From the NCBI GenBank assembly GCA_003279775.1, contig QCGW01000006.1, forward strand, positions 1 to 51,749: a stretch of 51,749 nt of DNA, read 5' to 3'. Numbering within the stretch: the first letter of the stretch is position 1; every line of letters starts with the position of its first letter. Below the pieces are notes generated by a model. The model made no database searches. It was not told where the DNA came from and worked only from the letters and a program-made list of their open reading frames with translations. The stretch is from Pelagibacteraceae bacterium AG-390-A23. GTDB taxonomy: Bacteria; Pseudomonadota; Alphaproteobacteria; Pelagibacterales; Pelagibacteraceae. Shown here in pieces: positions 18,933-27,032 of the stretch. The translations under genes were made by a program, and so were the position numbers.

Positions 18933-19867
18933 AAATAGGTATCTATTTAAGTTATGTTGGGTTGGGTGCAAATTTACTTCATCTTTCCTATTGTCATCAA
19001 ATTGCCAAAAAACATGGACCAGTAACTATTATAACTCTCTGTAAAAATTTAAAAGAAGCACTAGCTGATGATCCGCTTATTGAAGATGTTTATTATTTAG
19101 ACAAATATTACAAAAAACTTTTAGACATTTTTAATCTTAGTAAGATACTTAAACAATTTCATTTTCAAAATTTATTAATTTATTATCCAAGTTTAAGATT
19201 ATATTATGCAGCAAAAATAGCTGGTATTGATAACATATGGTCATATAAATCAAAAAACAAAAAAAATTTACACCTAGTTAAATCAGCAAAAGAATTAACA
19301 GAAAAATTTCTTAATATTGATAATTGTCCTACTGAAACTAATTTTTTTATCGATAAAGATAGAATCAAAAAAGTTAGAGAGGAATTAAATAATAATAGTT
19401 ATAAAATAGTAATTGGTGCAGGTTCCTCAGGTCCAACTACAAGATGGGGTGCAAAGAATTATGCTGATTTAATAAATAAGTTAAATGAACTAGATGATTA
19501 TTTTTTTTTTATTTTATGTGGTCCAAATGAAAAAGAAATTGAAAATCAGATTGTATCTAAATTAAAGAAAAAAAATTTTTTAACTTTAAGTAGCAAAAAA
19601 ATATATGATTTAATTCCATACCTCGGTATTTCAGATATGTATATTGGCAATGATTCATTTGGTTCACATGTTGTTTCACAGTGTGGAAAAAAAAGCATTG
19701 TATTTCTCTTAGACGCTCCAAAAGCGTATACAGACTATAGCAAGAACTATTACAGAATAGTTCCTGATGGATATAAGATTGATGAAATAACCCATGGCAC
19801 TAATGCAGATCCAAACTCAATTTTAGTAAAAGATGTAGTTGAAATAATTAATAAATTAAAAAATTAA
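18929..19867 (+). CDS. Glycosyltransferase family 9 (heptosyltransferase-like)
   Basis: A 312-aa GT-B protein. The central motif IVIGAGSSGPTTRWGAKNYADL matches the 'P(G/S)....KRWP...ya.L' region of ADP-heptose:LPS heptosyltransferases. The C-terminal half has 'FFILCGPNEKEIENQIV' and the donor-site 'DMYIGNDSFGSHVVSQCGKKSIVFL'. Probably transfers a sugar in surface glycan or LPS assembly. It is coupled to the SDR gene by a 4-base overlap, which suggests a shared sugar modification. Its stop overlaps that of the convergent J-domain gene by 4 bases. Confidence 0.75.
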   Translation: MKIGIYLSYVGLGANLLHLSYCHQIAKKHGPVTIITLCKNLKEALADDPLIEDVYYLDKYYKKLLDIFNLSKILKQFHFQNLLIYYPSLRLYYAAKIAGIDNIWSYKSKNKKNLHLVKSAKELTEKFLNIDNCPTETNFFIDKDRIKKVREELNNNSYKIVIGAGSSGPTTRWGAKNYADLINKLNELDDYFFFILCGPNEKEIENQIVSKLKKKNFLTLSSKKIYDLIPYLGISDMYIGNDSFGSHVVSQCGKKSIVFLLDAPKAYTDYSKNYYRIVPDGYKIDEITHGTNADPNSILVKDVVEIINKLKN

Positions 19868-20367
19868 CTAATATCTTTTAACACAATTTCCTTTGCCTCA
19901 TTAACTATTGCTGAAAGTCTTGATGTTTCAGGAGAAATATCTGGATGTATTTTTTTTTGGATTTTTTGATAAGCTTTATTAACTATTTCTTTGGTTGGTT
20001 TTTTATTAATATCTAAATTTAAAATCTTATATGCCTCAGATATTGATAATGATGAGGAGTTATTATTTTGATATTGATTAAAAGAAAATCTTCCAGAATT
20101 TCTTAATGTTTGAATAAGCCTATAAAGAGAAAGCAATTGAATCAATGATAAACCTTTAAGTTTAACTAACGCAAGACTTGCAAGAGTTAATGGCAACGTA
20201 AGTAGAAATTTTCCACCAATAGCAAATAAAACTGCTAATAAAGCCAATAATAAAATTGTTATCAGCCTCACTCCTTTTGACATTTTTTTTGGAGAAATAT
20301 TTGACCACCATCTTAATAAAAAATATAAAATGACTAAAATTACAAGTAGATAAATAATAATATTCAT
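19864..20367 (-). CDS. Membrane-anchored protein with C-terminal J-domain
   Basis: A 167-aa protein with an N-terminal transmembrane helix (IIIYLLVILVILYFLLRWW), a second hydrophobic region (LITILLLALLAVLFAIGGKF) and a C-terminal J-domain. The J-domain has SISEAYKILNLDI, helix II with KAYQKIQKKIHPDISPE (HPD is the DnaK-activating tripeptide) and the closing NEAKEIVL. This layout resembles alphaproteobacterial DnaJ-like proteins related to mitochondrial Tim14/Pam18. I chose the ATG at 20367, preceded by AAGGAAATAT, over an upstream in-frame start that would overlap the next gene. Presumed role: recruits DnaK to the membrane. Confidence 0.75.
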   Translation of the reverse strand: MNIIIYLLVILVILYFLLRWWSNISPKKMSKGVRLITILLLALLAVLFAIGGKFLLTLPLTLASLALVKLKGLSLIQLLSLYRLIQTLRNSGRFSFNQYQNNNSSSLSISEAYKILNLDINKKPTKEIVNKAYQKIQKKIHPDISPETSRLSAIVNEAKEIVLKDIS

Positions 20368-20382
20368 ATATTTCCTTATTAG

Positions 20383-22458
20383 ATGAAAGTACCACAACTT
20401 AAAAAAAAACTAGAGATAAAAACTTGTCACAATATTGATTGGGAAGACAATTATAGCTGGATTCATCAAGATAATATTTTGGAAGTTCTCAGAGATAAAA
20501 ACAAGTTAGATCCTGAAGTGAAAAAATATTTAGAAGATGAAAATGCTTACTCAGAGCATCATTTAAAAGATACAAAAGATATTCAAAAAAAATTATTTGA
20601 TGAGATTAAAGCAAGAATTAAATTAGATGATGAATCTTTACCCTATAAAGATCACACCTATGAGTATTGGACAAAAACTACAACAAAAGGAAATTATTCC
20701 ATAAAACTTAGAAAAAAAATTGGTTCAGAAAATATTGAGGAAATATGGAATGGAGATAAAGAAAAAGAAAAACTTAAAACTGAATATTTTGGTGTTGGAG
20801 ATTTAGAAGTAAGTAACAATGATAAATATCTAGGATACTCTTTAGATCTTAAAGGATCTGAATATTATACAATTTATTTAAGAGATATAAAAACCAACAA
20901 AATTATTTCAAAAGAAATTGCAGAAACATCAGGGGGGATAACATTTAGTTTGGATGATAAATATATTTTTTATTCTAAACTTGATGAAAATCATAGAGCA
21001 AGAACAATATACAGGCACAGAATAGGAGATTTTGAGGGTAAAGATGAATTAATATTTGAAGAGAAAAGCGAGGCTTTTACAGTAGGAATTGGAAAAAGCT
21101 CAGATGAAAAATATTTTTTTATAAATACTTCTGACCATAATACTTCAGAGCAATATTACTTTAAATCAGATGAATTAAATCCATCTCCAAAACTTATCAT
21201 TAAAAGAGAAAGAGGTGTTCTGTATTCTGTTAATTCATGGGATGGTAAATTTTATAATCATACAAATAAAAATGCTGAAGACTTTAAAATTGATATTTGT
21301 GACAATTTAGAAAATCAAAATTGGAAAACATATATTCCAGCAAAAGATGAAGTTTTAATTGGTGGATTAACATTCCTTAAAAATTGGATTATTCGTGGTG
21401 AAACATCAGATGCACTAGATAAATTATTTGTCAAAAATATTTCTAGAAATATTGAAGAAGAATTAATTTTTTCTGATGAATCTGTTTATGTTCCAGGAGT
21501 AAGCTTAACTCAAAAAGATAGAAATACTGATGAAGTTTATTTAGGATACTCCTCACCCAAAACTCCTTCTAGAGTATTTAAATATAATTTAGCAACAAAA
21601 TCTAAAGAACTTGTTAAAGAACAAGAGATCCCATCTGGTCATAATAAAGATGACTATATTGTTGAAAGAGTTGAGTTTGAATCTCATGACGGAAGAATGG
21701 TTCCATTAACAATTACTAGACACAAAAAAACAAAAATTGATGGGTCTGCAAATGTTTTATTGTATGGATATGGGTCTTATGGAAATTCTATGTCCCCAAG
21801 TTTTTCTTCTACAAGATTAAGTCTTATCAATAGAGATATAATTTGGGCCACAGCCCATATCAGGGGTGGTATGGAAAAAGGTATGAAGTGGTGGAAAGAG
21901 GGAAAATTAACAAACAAAAAAAATACTTTTGAAGATTATATTTACGCAGCAAAATATTTGATCGAAAAGAATTATGTGTCAAAAGGAAATATTATTGGAA
22001 TGGGTGGATCAGCTGGAGGATTGTTAATGGGAGCTGTAGTCAATCAATCTCCTGAATTATTTTTAGGAATTATAATGGCTGTTCCTTTTGTGGATTCTTT
22101 AACAACAAATCTTGATCATTCTTTACCTTTAACTGTGGGAGAATTTGACGAATTTGGAAATGCAAAAGAGAATAAAGAACACTTTGATTATATTTTTTCA
22201 TATGCGCCCTACAACAATATTAAAAAAATGGATTATCCACATATTTTTATTACAACAAGTTTAAGTGATAATAGAGTTTTATTTGATGAACCTGCAAAGT
22301 TCACAGCAAAACTTAGAGACTATAAAACAGATAATAATTTGCTTCTCTTGAAAACCGAAATGAATGCTGGTCATGGTGGAAAATCAGGAAGAGATGGCGC
22401 AATAGAAGAAATTGCTATTGACTATGCGTTTGCATTAAAAATTTCAAAAAAAATTTAG
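20383..22458 (+). CDS. ptrB: Oligopeptidase B (prolyl oligopeptidase family, S9A)
   Basis: Serine peptidase cutting short peptides, usually after basic residues. The 691-aa length is typical. An N-terminal beta-propeller is followed by an alpha/beta-hydrolase domain with the nucleophile in GMGGSAGG (Ser543). The catalytic Asp is in TSLSDNRVLFDEPAKFTAKL (Asp629) and the His in NAGHGGKSGR (His664). The GYGSYGNSMSPSFSS and AHIRGGMEKGMKWWKEGK segments are hallmark oligopeptidase B sequences. Gene start at 20383; no signal peptide, so cytoplasmic. It stands alone between the J-domain gene and the Hsp20 promoter. Confidence 0.92.
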   Translation: MKVPQLKKKLEIKTCHNIDWEDNYSWIHQDNILEVLRDKNKLDPEVKKYLEDENAYSEHHLKDTKDIQKKLFDEIKARIKLDDESLPYKDHTYEYWTKTTTKGNYSIKLRKKIGSENIEEIWNGDKEKEKLKTEYFGVGDLEVSNNDKYLGYSLDLKGSEYYTIYLRDIKTNKIISKEIAETSGGITFSLDDKYIFYSKLDENHRARTIYRHRIGDFEGKDELIFEEKSEAFTVGIGKSSDEKYFFINTSDHNTSEQYYFKSDELNPSPKLIIKRERGVLYSVNSWDGKFYNHTNKNAEDFKIDICDNLENQNWKTYIPAKDEVLIGGLTFLKNWIIRGETSDALDKLFVKNISRNIEEELIFSDESVYVPGVSLTQKDRNTDEVYLGYSSPKTPSRVFKYNLATKSKELVKEQEIPSGHNKDDYIVERVEFESHDGRMVPLTITRHKKTKIDGSANVLLYGYGSYGNSMSPSFSSTRLSLINRDIIWATAHIRGGMEKGMKWWKEGKLTNKKNTFEDYIYAAKYLIEKNYVSKGNIIGMGGSAGGLLMGAVVNQSPELFLGIIMAVPFVDSLTTNLDHSLPLTVGEFDEFGNAKENKEHFDYIFSYAPYNNIKKMDYPHIFITTSLSDNRVLFDEPAKFTAKLRDYKTDNNLLLLKTEMNAGHGGKSGRDGAIEEIAIDYAFALKISKKI

Positions 22459-22470
22459 TACACTTTAAAT

Positions 22471-22498
22471 CTTGAAAAAAACAAATTAATTCCCATAT
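22471..22498 (+). promoter_or_regulatory. RpoH (sigma-32)-like promoter of hsp20
   Basis: CTTGAAA at 22471-22477 is followed by CCCATAT at 22492-22498, with 17 bases between CTTG and the -10 element. It fits alphaproteobacterial CTTG-N17/18-CYTATNT with one mismatch, and also resembles E. coli CTTGAAA-N14-CCCAT. It lies 62 bases upstream of the hsp20 ATG. It begins only 13 bases after the stop of oligopeptidase B. Confidence 0.75.
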
Positions 22499-22537
22499 AA
22501 ACTTAGTAAGTCGCCTAATGGGGCTTGCAAAAATAAA

Positions 22538-22555
22538 CTTGCTTAACAAAGGAGG
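22538..22555 (+). promoter_or_regulatory. Candidate ROSE-like RNA thermometer covering the hsp20 Shine-Dalgarno
   Basis: In the hsp20 leader, CUUGCU (22538-22543) can pair with AGGAGG (22550-22555), which is the ribosome binding site. The six positions give C-G, U-G, U-A, G-G, C-G and U-A with a 6-base loop. The single G-G opposition inside a UUGCU/AGGA helix is the signature of ROSE elements, which control small heat-shock genes in rhizobia. An upstream hairpin-like segment (AAG..GCC loop GG..CTT, about 22508-22525) could be the additional stem. Inference from pairing only. Confidence 0.5.
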
Positions 22556-22560
22556 ATATT

Positions 22561-23007
22561 ATGACAAGTAAGGATCTATCTATATTTAACTCACTTAGAC
22601 CTTTTTCAATTGGTTTCGATGACATGTTCGACCAATTTGAAAATATGTTGGGAAATGGGAATTTGACGATGCAGTCAAATTATCCACCATACAACATCCG
22701 AAAGACAGGTAAAGACAACTATGCAATTGAAGTAGCATTGGCTGGCTTTAGCAAAAAAGACGTTGAGGTTGAGTTCGAGGACAATTTATTAACAGTAAGA
22801 ACAAAACAAGTTAATAAGTCTGAGGACAGTGATGTTAATGGAGAAATTATTCATAAAGGTATTTCTCAAAGACAATTTGCAAGATCATTCACTATTGCTG
22901 ATGATGTAAAAGTTAATGGTGCTGAACTTAAAGATGGTCTTTTAACAATATCTTGTGAAAGAATAATTCCAGAACATAAAAAAAAGAAGCTTATTGAAAT
23001 TAAATAA
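22561..23007 (+). CDS. Small heat-shock protein, Hsp20 / IbpA family
   Basis: ATP-independent holdase that binds unfolding proteins. The 148-aa protein has the IbpA-type N-terminus (SLRPFSIGFDDMFDQFENML), then NYPPYNIRKTGKDNYAIEVALAG, the alpha-crystallin core through KDVEVEFEDNLLTVRTKQ, and GISQRQFARSFTIADDVKV. A strong AAGGAGG precedes the ATG. Expression is probably controlled twice: by an RpoH-like promoter (22471-22498) and by a possible RNA thermometer on the Shine-Dalgarno. It is a single-gene unit closed by a hairpin at 23010-23050. Confidence 0.94.
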   Translation: MTSKDLSIFNSLRPFSIGFDDMFDQFENMLGNGNLTMQSNYPPYNIRKTGKDNYAIEVALAGFSKKDVEVEFEDNLLTVRTKQVNKSEDSDVNGEIIHKGISQRQFARSFTIADDVKVNGAELKDGLLTISCERIIPEHKKKKLIEIK

Positions 23008-23009
23008 GT

Positions 23010-23050
23010 CTTAAACCTTGCTTGTGGGGATTTCTCCCCACAAGTTTAAG
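23010..23050. terminator. Bidirectional hairpin between hsp20 and the NCS2 permease
   Basis: CTTGTGGGGA (23021-23030) pairs perfectly with TCCCCACAAG (23035-23044) around a TTTC loop. Flanking CTTAAA (23010-23015) and TTTAAG (23045-23050) extend the stem across a small bulge. It lies between two convergent stops (23007 and 23055). No long T run follows on either strand, so it may act as a weak terminator or RNA-stabilising structure. Confidence 0.7.
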
Positions 23051-23054
23051 TTAA

Positions 23055-24377
23055 TTATTTCTTTGCCATTATAGCATTCAAGGCAAATGCTAATAATCCA
23101 GCAGGTATTAGTCCTGTTGTTAACAGTAGTTTTAAACTTATTCCAAAATCTGGAATATTTTTCACAAAGTCTGGTAACAATGACATCCCAATTCCAAAAG
23201 ATAGAGATAGAGCTAAGATTAATAAATTTCTTTGATCCATTTCTGCTCTTGAAATCAATTTAATACCAGCAGCTACAATCATCCCAAACATAATAATTGC
23301 TGCTCCACCTATCACAGACTCTGGCATCGCTGCAATTATTCCACCTAATTTTGGAAATAATCCCATAAGAACCAAAACTATTCCAGCTATAGTTCCAACG
23401 TGTCTACTTACAACTCCTGTAAACGCAACTAGTCCAGCATTTTGTGAATAGGATGTATTTGGCATCGCATTAAATATTGCACCAAATGCAGTACCAACAC
23501 CATCTGCCATAATTCCACCTGATATTTCTTTATCTGTTGCTTCTCGTTTAGCACCACCCATTGTCGTAGCACTTATATCTCCAATTGTTTCAATTGTTGT
23601 AACAACTGACATAAACAACATTAGAATTATTGCACCAGGTACAAAATCAATTCCATATTGAAGTGGCATTGGAAATGCAAACCATGCTGCAGATGCAATT
23701 TTGCCGTAGTTAACCATTCCTAGTGCTGCTGCAACTATGAAGCCAGCTACTATTCCAATCAAAATTGAAGCTGCAGAAGCCATTCCTTTGCCTCTAAGAT
23801 TAAAAAAGATAGCAACTATAAATACTGAAGCGGCAACCGTTAAATGATTTGCATTTGCAAAGATTTCAGGTTTATTATTCATTAACCATCCACCTCCACC
23901 TGCATACATAAAACCAACTTTAAGCAAACTAAATCCAATCATTAGCACAACTATTCCTGTGACTAATGGTGGGAACAGATGTCTTATTGGTTTTAAAACT
24001 TTTCCAATAAAAATTTGAAAAATTCCTCCAATGAACGCTGCTGTAAATACCGCGCCTAATCCTGCTGCTTTAAATGGTAGCATGATTGGTATAAAGGCAA
24101 AACTTGTTCCTTGAACAATAGGAAGTCTTGCACCAATTTCTTTGTATCCAACTGTTTGGATAATTGTTGCAACTCCCGCTACAAACAAAGCCATTTGAAT
24201 CAAAAATATTTTTTGCTCAGGCGTTTGACCAAAAACTCCAGCCACAATAATAGGAACCGTTATATTACCAGCAAACATTGCTAGAACGTGCTGAATTCCT
24301 AAAGGTATGGATTTATTTAATGGAAGTTTTTTATCCGGACTGTTTGTAGAGCCCGCTTTTGTTTTTCTTGAAGCCAT
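23055..24377 (-). CDS. NCS2 nucleobase permease, xanthine/urate type
   Basis: A 440-aa inner-membrane symporter of the nucleobase-ascorbate transporter family with many hydrophobic segments. The NAT signature reads SYSQNAGLVAFTGVVSRHVG. The Q-N-x-G form occurs in xanthine/urate carriers (XanQ, PucJ/K), while uracil carriers such as UraA have E-N-x-G. The TM8 segment TTIETIGDISATTMGGAKRE also matches the purine group. I therefore read it as a purine permease, which fits the catabolic island that follows. The ATG at 24377 has a strong GGAGG. In the leader, CGTC and GACG just before the Shine-Dalgarno could form a 4-bp hairpin (weak). Confidence 0.85.
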   Translation of the reverse strand: MASRKTKAGSTNSPDKKLPLNKSIPLGIQHVLAMFAGNITVPIIVAGVFGQTPEQKIFLIQMALFVAGVATIIQTVGYKEIGARLPIVQGTSFAFIPIMLPFKAAGLGAVFTAAFIGGIFQIFIGKVLKPIRHLFPPLVTGIVVLMIGFSLLKVGFMYAGGGGWLMNNKPEIFANANHLTVAASVFIVAIFFNLRGKGMASAASILIGIVAGFIVAAALGMVNYGKIASAAWFAFPMPLQYGIDFVPGAIILMLFMSVVTTIETIGDISATTMGGAKREATDKEISGGIMADGVGTAFGAIFNAMPNTSYSQNAGLVAFTGVVSRHVGTIAGIVLVLMGLFPKLGGIIAAMPESVIGGAAIIMFGMIVAAGIKLISRAEMDQRNLLILALSLSFGIGMSLLPDFVKNIPDFGISLKLLLTTGLIPAGLLAFALNAIMAKK

Positions 24378-24515
24378 ATAACCTCCGTCGTTAACTAAAC
24401 AGACGTTACATTATTAGCTATGAATTAATATAAAAAAAAAGATTAGTTTAGAAGAACTCCACTTTAGATACTAAAAAAAACCTATAATGAGCAGATTTAT
24501 TTTAATAAATAAATT

Positions 24516-24821
24516 TTAAAAGCAACCGTTTGAAACAAAACCCACAACTATATTTTCTGAATTTATTTCAAATCTACGTTCACATGGAACAAGGTATTTT
24601 TTGCTATTATAAACAAGCTCAAAGTTCCCTTTAGCGTTTTTAAAGTCTTCGTCTGGTTTTCCAAGTTCCATTTGAAGTTCGCTTGCTGATTTTCCAAGAA
24701 ATTTACTTAATTTTTCATTTTCCTTTTCAACAATAGCATCTGTTTTATCTTTAACAGTTTGGCACCCTGAAAAAAAAATTAATATAACTACAAAACTTAT
24801 TGCCGATTTTAATTTTGACAT
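24516..24821 (-). CDS. Small lipoprotein, 101 aa, unknown
   Basis: The N-terminus KLKSAISFVVILIFFSGCQT is a lipoprotein signal with the lipobox FSGC, so the Cys becomes lipidated. The mature part has a Lys/Glu-rich linker, then FLGKSASELQMELGKPDEDF, which resembles the turn-helix start of BamE/SmpA-like small lipoproteins. Two cysteines at the end (LVPCERRFEI and VSNGCF) could form a disulfide. Specific function unknown. It sits upstream of the NCS2 permease on the same strand with a 138-bp gap, and is divergent from the deaminase at 24948. Confidence 0.65.
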   Translation of the reverse strand: MSKLKSAISFVVILIFFSGCQTVKDKTDAIVEKENEKLSKFLGKSASELQMELGKPDEDFKNAKGNFELVYNSKKYLVPCERRFEINSENIVVGFVSNGCF

Positions 24822-24947
24822 AATTTTAAATTAACATTTTTTGTTTCATAAATTATTAACTTTTAAGTTGTATAAATAATTTATTTCTTATTCCTTTTAA
24901 GTTTATTTATAGTAACAATTGTGTTCTTTATTTGATGGTCCAAGCAT

Positions 24948-25538
24948 ATGAATGAAAAAGCCTTAGAAAAGATACTAAATATATTTTTAAAAGAAGTTTT
25001 ACCCTTAACTGAACAAGGTGTTGCTAAAGGTAGTAAAATATTTGGTGCCGCAATAATTAAAAAAGATGATTTATCTATTGTAGTTGCAGAAACAAACAAT
25101 GAAATAGAAAATCCATTGTGGCATGGTGAGATGCATGCTCTTAAAAAATTTTATGAATTAGATGCAAATACCAGACCAAAAGAAAAAGACTGCATGTTCT
25201 TAAGTTCACATGAGCCTTGCAGTATGTGTTTGAGTGCAATCACATTTTCTGGATTTGATAATTTTTATTATTTGTTTCCGTATACTGCCACAAATGATGA
25301 ATTTAATATTCCACATGATTTAAATATACTCAAAGAAGTATTTAAAATTAATGATGGAGAATATAATAAAAAAAATTCCTATTGGAAAAGTCAGAATATA
25401 AATTTACTTATTGAAAATTTACCTTCTTCAAAAAAAGAAAATATTTTAAATCAATTAGACAAAATTAAAAAAAAATATCAAAAATTATCAAATCAATATC
25501 AGGAAAATAAGGATGGAAATTCTATACCATTAAATTAA
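24948..25538 (+). CDS. Zinc-dependent nucleoside/base deaminase, substrate unknown
   Basis: A 196-aa member of the cytidine-deaminase superfamily. Zinc ligands and the catalytic Glu appear in LWHGEMHALKKF (His59, Glu61) and SSHEPCSMCLSAI (Cys91, Cys94). It is longer than the second deaminase at 31672 and lacks that protein's GuaD-like C-terminal motif (FDDSFIYTEI), so it should act on a different amino-purine or pyrimidine. Its stop is 3 bases before the ABC ATPase start, which ties it to nucleoside import. A tRNA-editing role (TadA) is unlikely given the operon. Confidence 0.8.
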   Translation: MNEKALEKILNIFLKEVLPLTEQGVAKGSKIFGAAIIKKDDLSIVVAETNNEIENPLWHGEMHALKKFYELDANTRPKEKDCMFLSSHEPCSMCLSAITFSGFDNFYYLFPYTATNDEFNIPHDLNILKEVFKINDGEYNKKNSYWKSQNINLLIENLPSSKKENILNQLDKIKKKYQKLSNQYQENKDGNSIPLN

Positions 25539-25541
25539 TTA

Positions 25542-27032
25542 ATGAATACAAACCTTAAAATTTCAAATGTAACTAAAATATATCCTGGGTGTGTTGCAAA
25601 CGATAATGTTTCACTCGAATTTAATAGTGGTAAAATTTATGCTCTTCTTGGAGAAAATGGTGCTGGAAAATCTACACTAGTTAAAATTCTATCAGGCGTA
25701 ATCATTCCTGACGAAGGTAAAATTTATTTAAATGAAAATAATCTAAAGCTTAATTCGCCATTAGATGCAAAAAAAAATGATATCGGAATGGTATTCCAGC
25801 ATTTTAATCTTTTTGAAACTTTGTCCGTATTTGAAAACTTAATAATAGATTCAGATGAACAAAGGGAAAGTTTAAGAGAAAAAATTGATACAATTATGAA
25901 AAAATATAATTTTTCAATTGATCTTGATATTCCTGTTCTAAATCTATCAGCAGGTCAAAAACAGAAAGTGGAAATAATAAGATGCCTAATAAGGAGTCCA
26001 AAAGTTTTAATTATGGATGAACCAACTTCTGTATTAACAGAACAAGAAACAAGTGAATTATTCTTATCTTTGAAAAAATTTTCAGAAGAAGGAATTTTAA
26101 TTATTTATATTACACATAAACTAAAGGAAGTTATGCAGCTTTGTGATGAAGTTGCTGTAATGAGAAAAGGAAAGTTAATTTCTGTAAGTGAAATAAAAAA
26201 CGAAAATATTGAGTCACTTGCTAACAAAATGGTGGGTCAGAACCTAAAAACAATTAAGAAAAAAAAAGCAAAAACTTCGTCAGATAAATTAATTAAAATA
26301 ACAAATCTTAATTTTACAAGTGAAGATCCCTTTGAAACAAATTTAATGGATATTAATTTTTCTGTTAATCGAGGGGAGTGCTTGGGAATTGCCGGTATAT
26401 CAGGAAACGGACAAAGTGAATTATTTCAAGTATTAAGTGGTGAAATTATTTCGGAAAAGGACTCTATAGAATTTAACAATAATTACATAGGAGATTTAAG
26501 TCCTCAAGAAAGAAGAGAATATTTGATGGCCTTTTCTCCAGAGGATAGGCTTGAGCAGGCTGCAATTCCACAAATGAAAATTTTTGAAAATGTAGCTCTA
26601 AACAATTTTAAATCATCAAATTTTTTTAATAATGGATTAATAAACGAAAACAAAATTAAAGAACATTCCAAAAAAATAATTTCAGATTTTAACGTTAATA
26701 CGGACAACATTGAGTTAAAAAGCCAATTTTTGTCTGGAGGTAATCTTCAAAAATTAATTATTGGAAGAGAATTAATAACTTCTCCAGATTTATTAATTTG
26801 TTTTAATCCAACTTGGGGTCTAGATGTTGGAGCAATAAATTATATCCACGAAACATTGATTAAAATCAATGAACAAAATAAATCAATTATATTAATATCT
26901 ACAGACACTGATGAATTATTAAAATTAAGTGATAAAATTTCAGTAATTCATAAAGGAAAATTGTCAAAAATTATGAATGCTGAAGAAGTTACCTCTGAAA
27001 AACTTGGAATACTAATGGGAGGAGCAAATTGA
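25542..27032 (+). CDS. ABC transporter ATPase, BMP-type nucleoside importer (two NBDs)
   Basis: A 496-aa protein with two fused ATPase domains, as in sugar/nucleoside importers such as NupA/YufO. Domain 1 is canonical: LLGENGAGKSTLVKIL, LSAGQKQKVEIIRC and VLIMDEPTSVL. Domain 2 has a degenerate Walker A (GISGNGQSELFQ), with signature FLSGGNLQKLIIGREL and a Walker B ending LLICFNPTWGLDVG. One active and one weak site is usual in this family. It energises the two permeases that follow. Its stop overlaps the TTG start of the first permease. Confidence 0.92.
   Translation: MNTNLKISNVTKIYPGCVANDNVSLEFNSGKIYALLGENGAGKSTLVKILSGVIIPDEGKIYLNENNLKLNSPLDAKKNDIGMVFQHFNLFETLSVFENLIIDSDEQRESLREKIDTIMKKYNFSIDLDIPVLNLSAGQKQKVEIIRCLIRSPKVLIMDEPTSVLTEQETSELFLSLKKFSEEGILIIYITHKLKEVMQLCDEVAVMRKGKLISVSEIKNENIESLANKMVGQNLKTIKKKKAKTSSDKLIKITNLNFTSEDPFETNLMDINFSVNRGECLGIAGISGNGQSELFQVLSGEIISEKDSIEFNNNYIGDLSPQERREYLMAFSPEDRLEQAAIPQMKIFENVALNNFKSSNFFNNGLINENKIKEHSKKIISDFNVNTDNIELKSQFLSGGNLQKLIIGRELITSPDLLICFNPTWGLDVGAINYIHETLIKINEQNKSIILISTDTDELLKLSDKISVIHKGKLSKIMNAEEVTSEKLGILMGGAN

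Noticed and set aside
20162..20395. Alternative minus-strand frame within the J-domain gene
   Set aside because: It overlaps the recognised membrane/J-domain frame and gives no recognisable protein.
24378..24515. Purine riboswitch in the leader of the NCS2 permease
   Set aside because: The leader has only a 4-bp hairpin beside the Shine-Dalgarno and a few AT-rich inverted repeats; the conserved three-way junction sequences of purine riboswitches are not seen.
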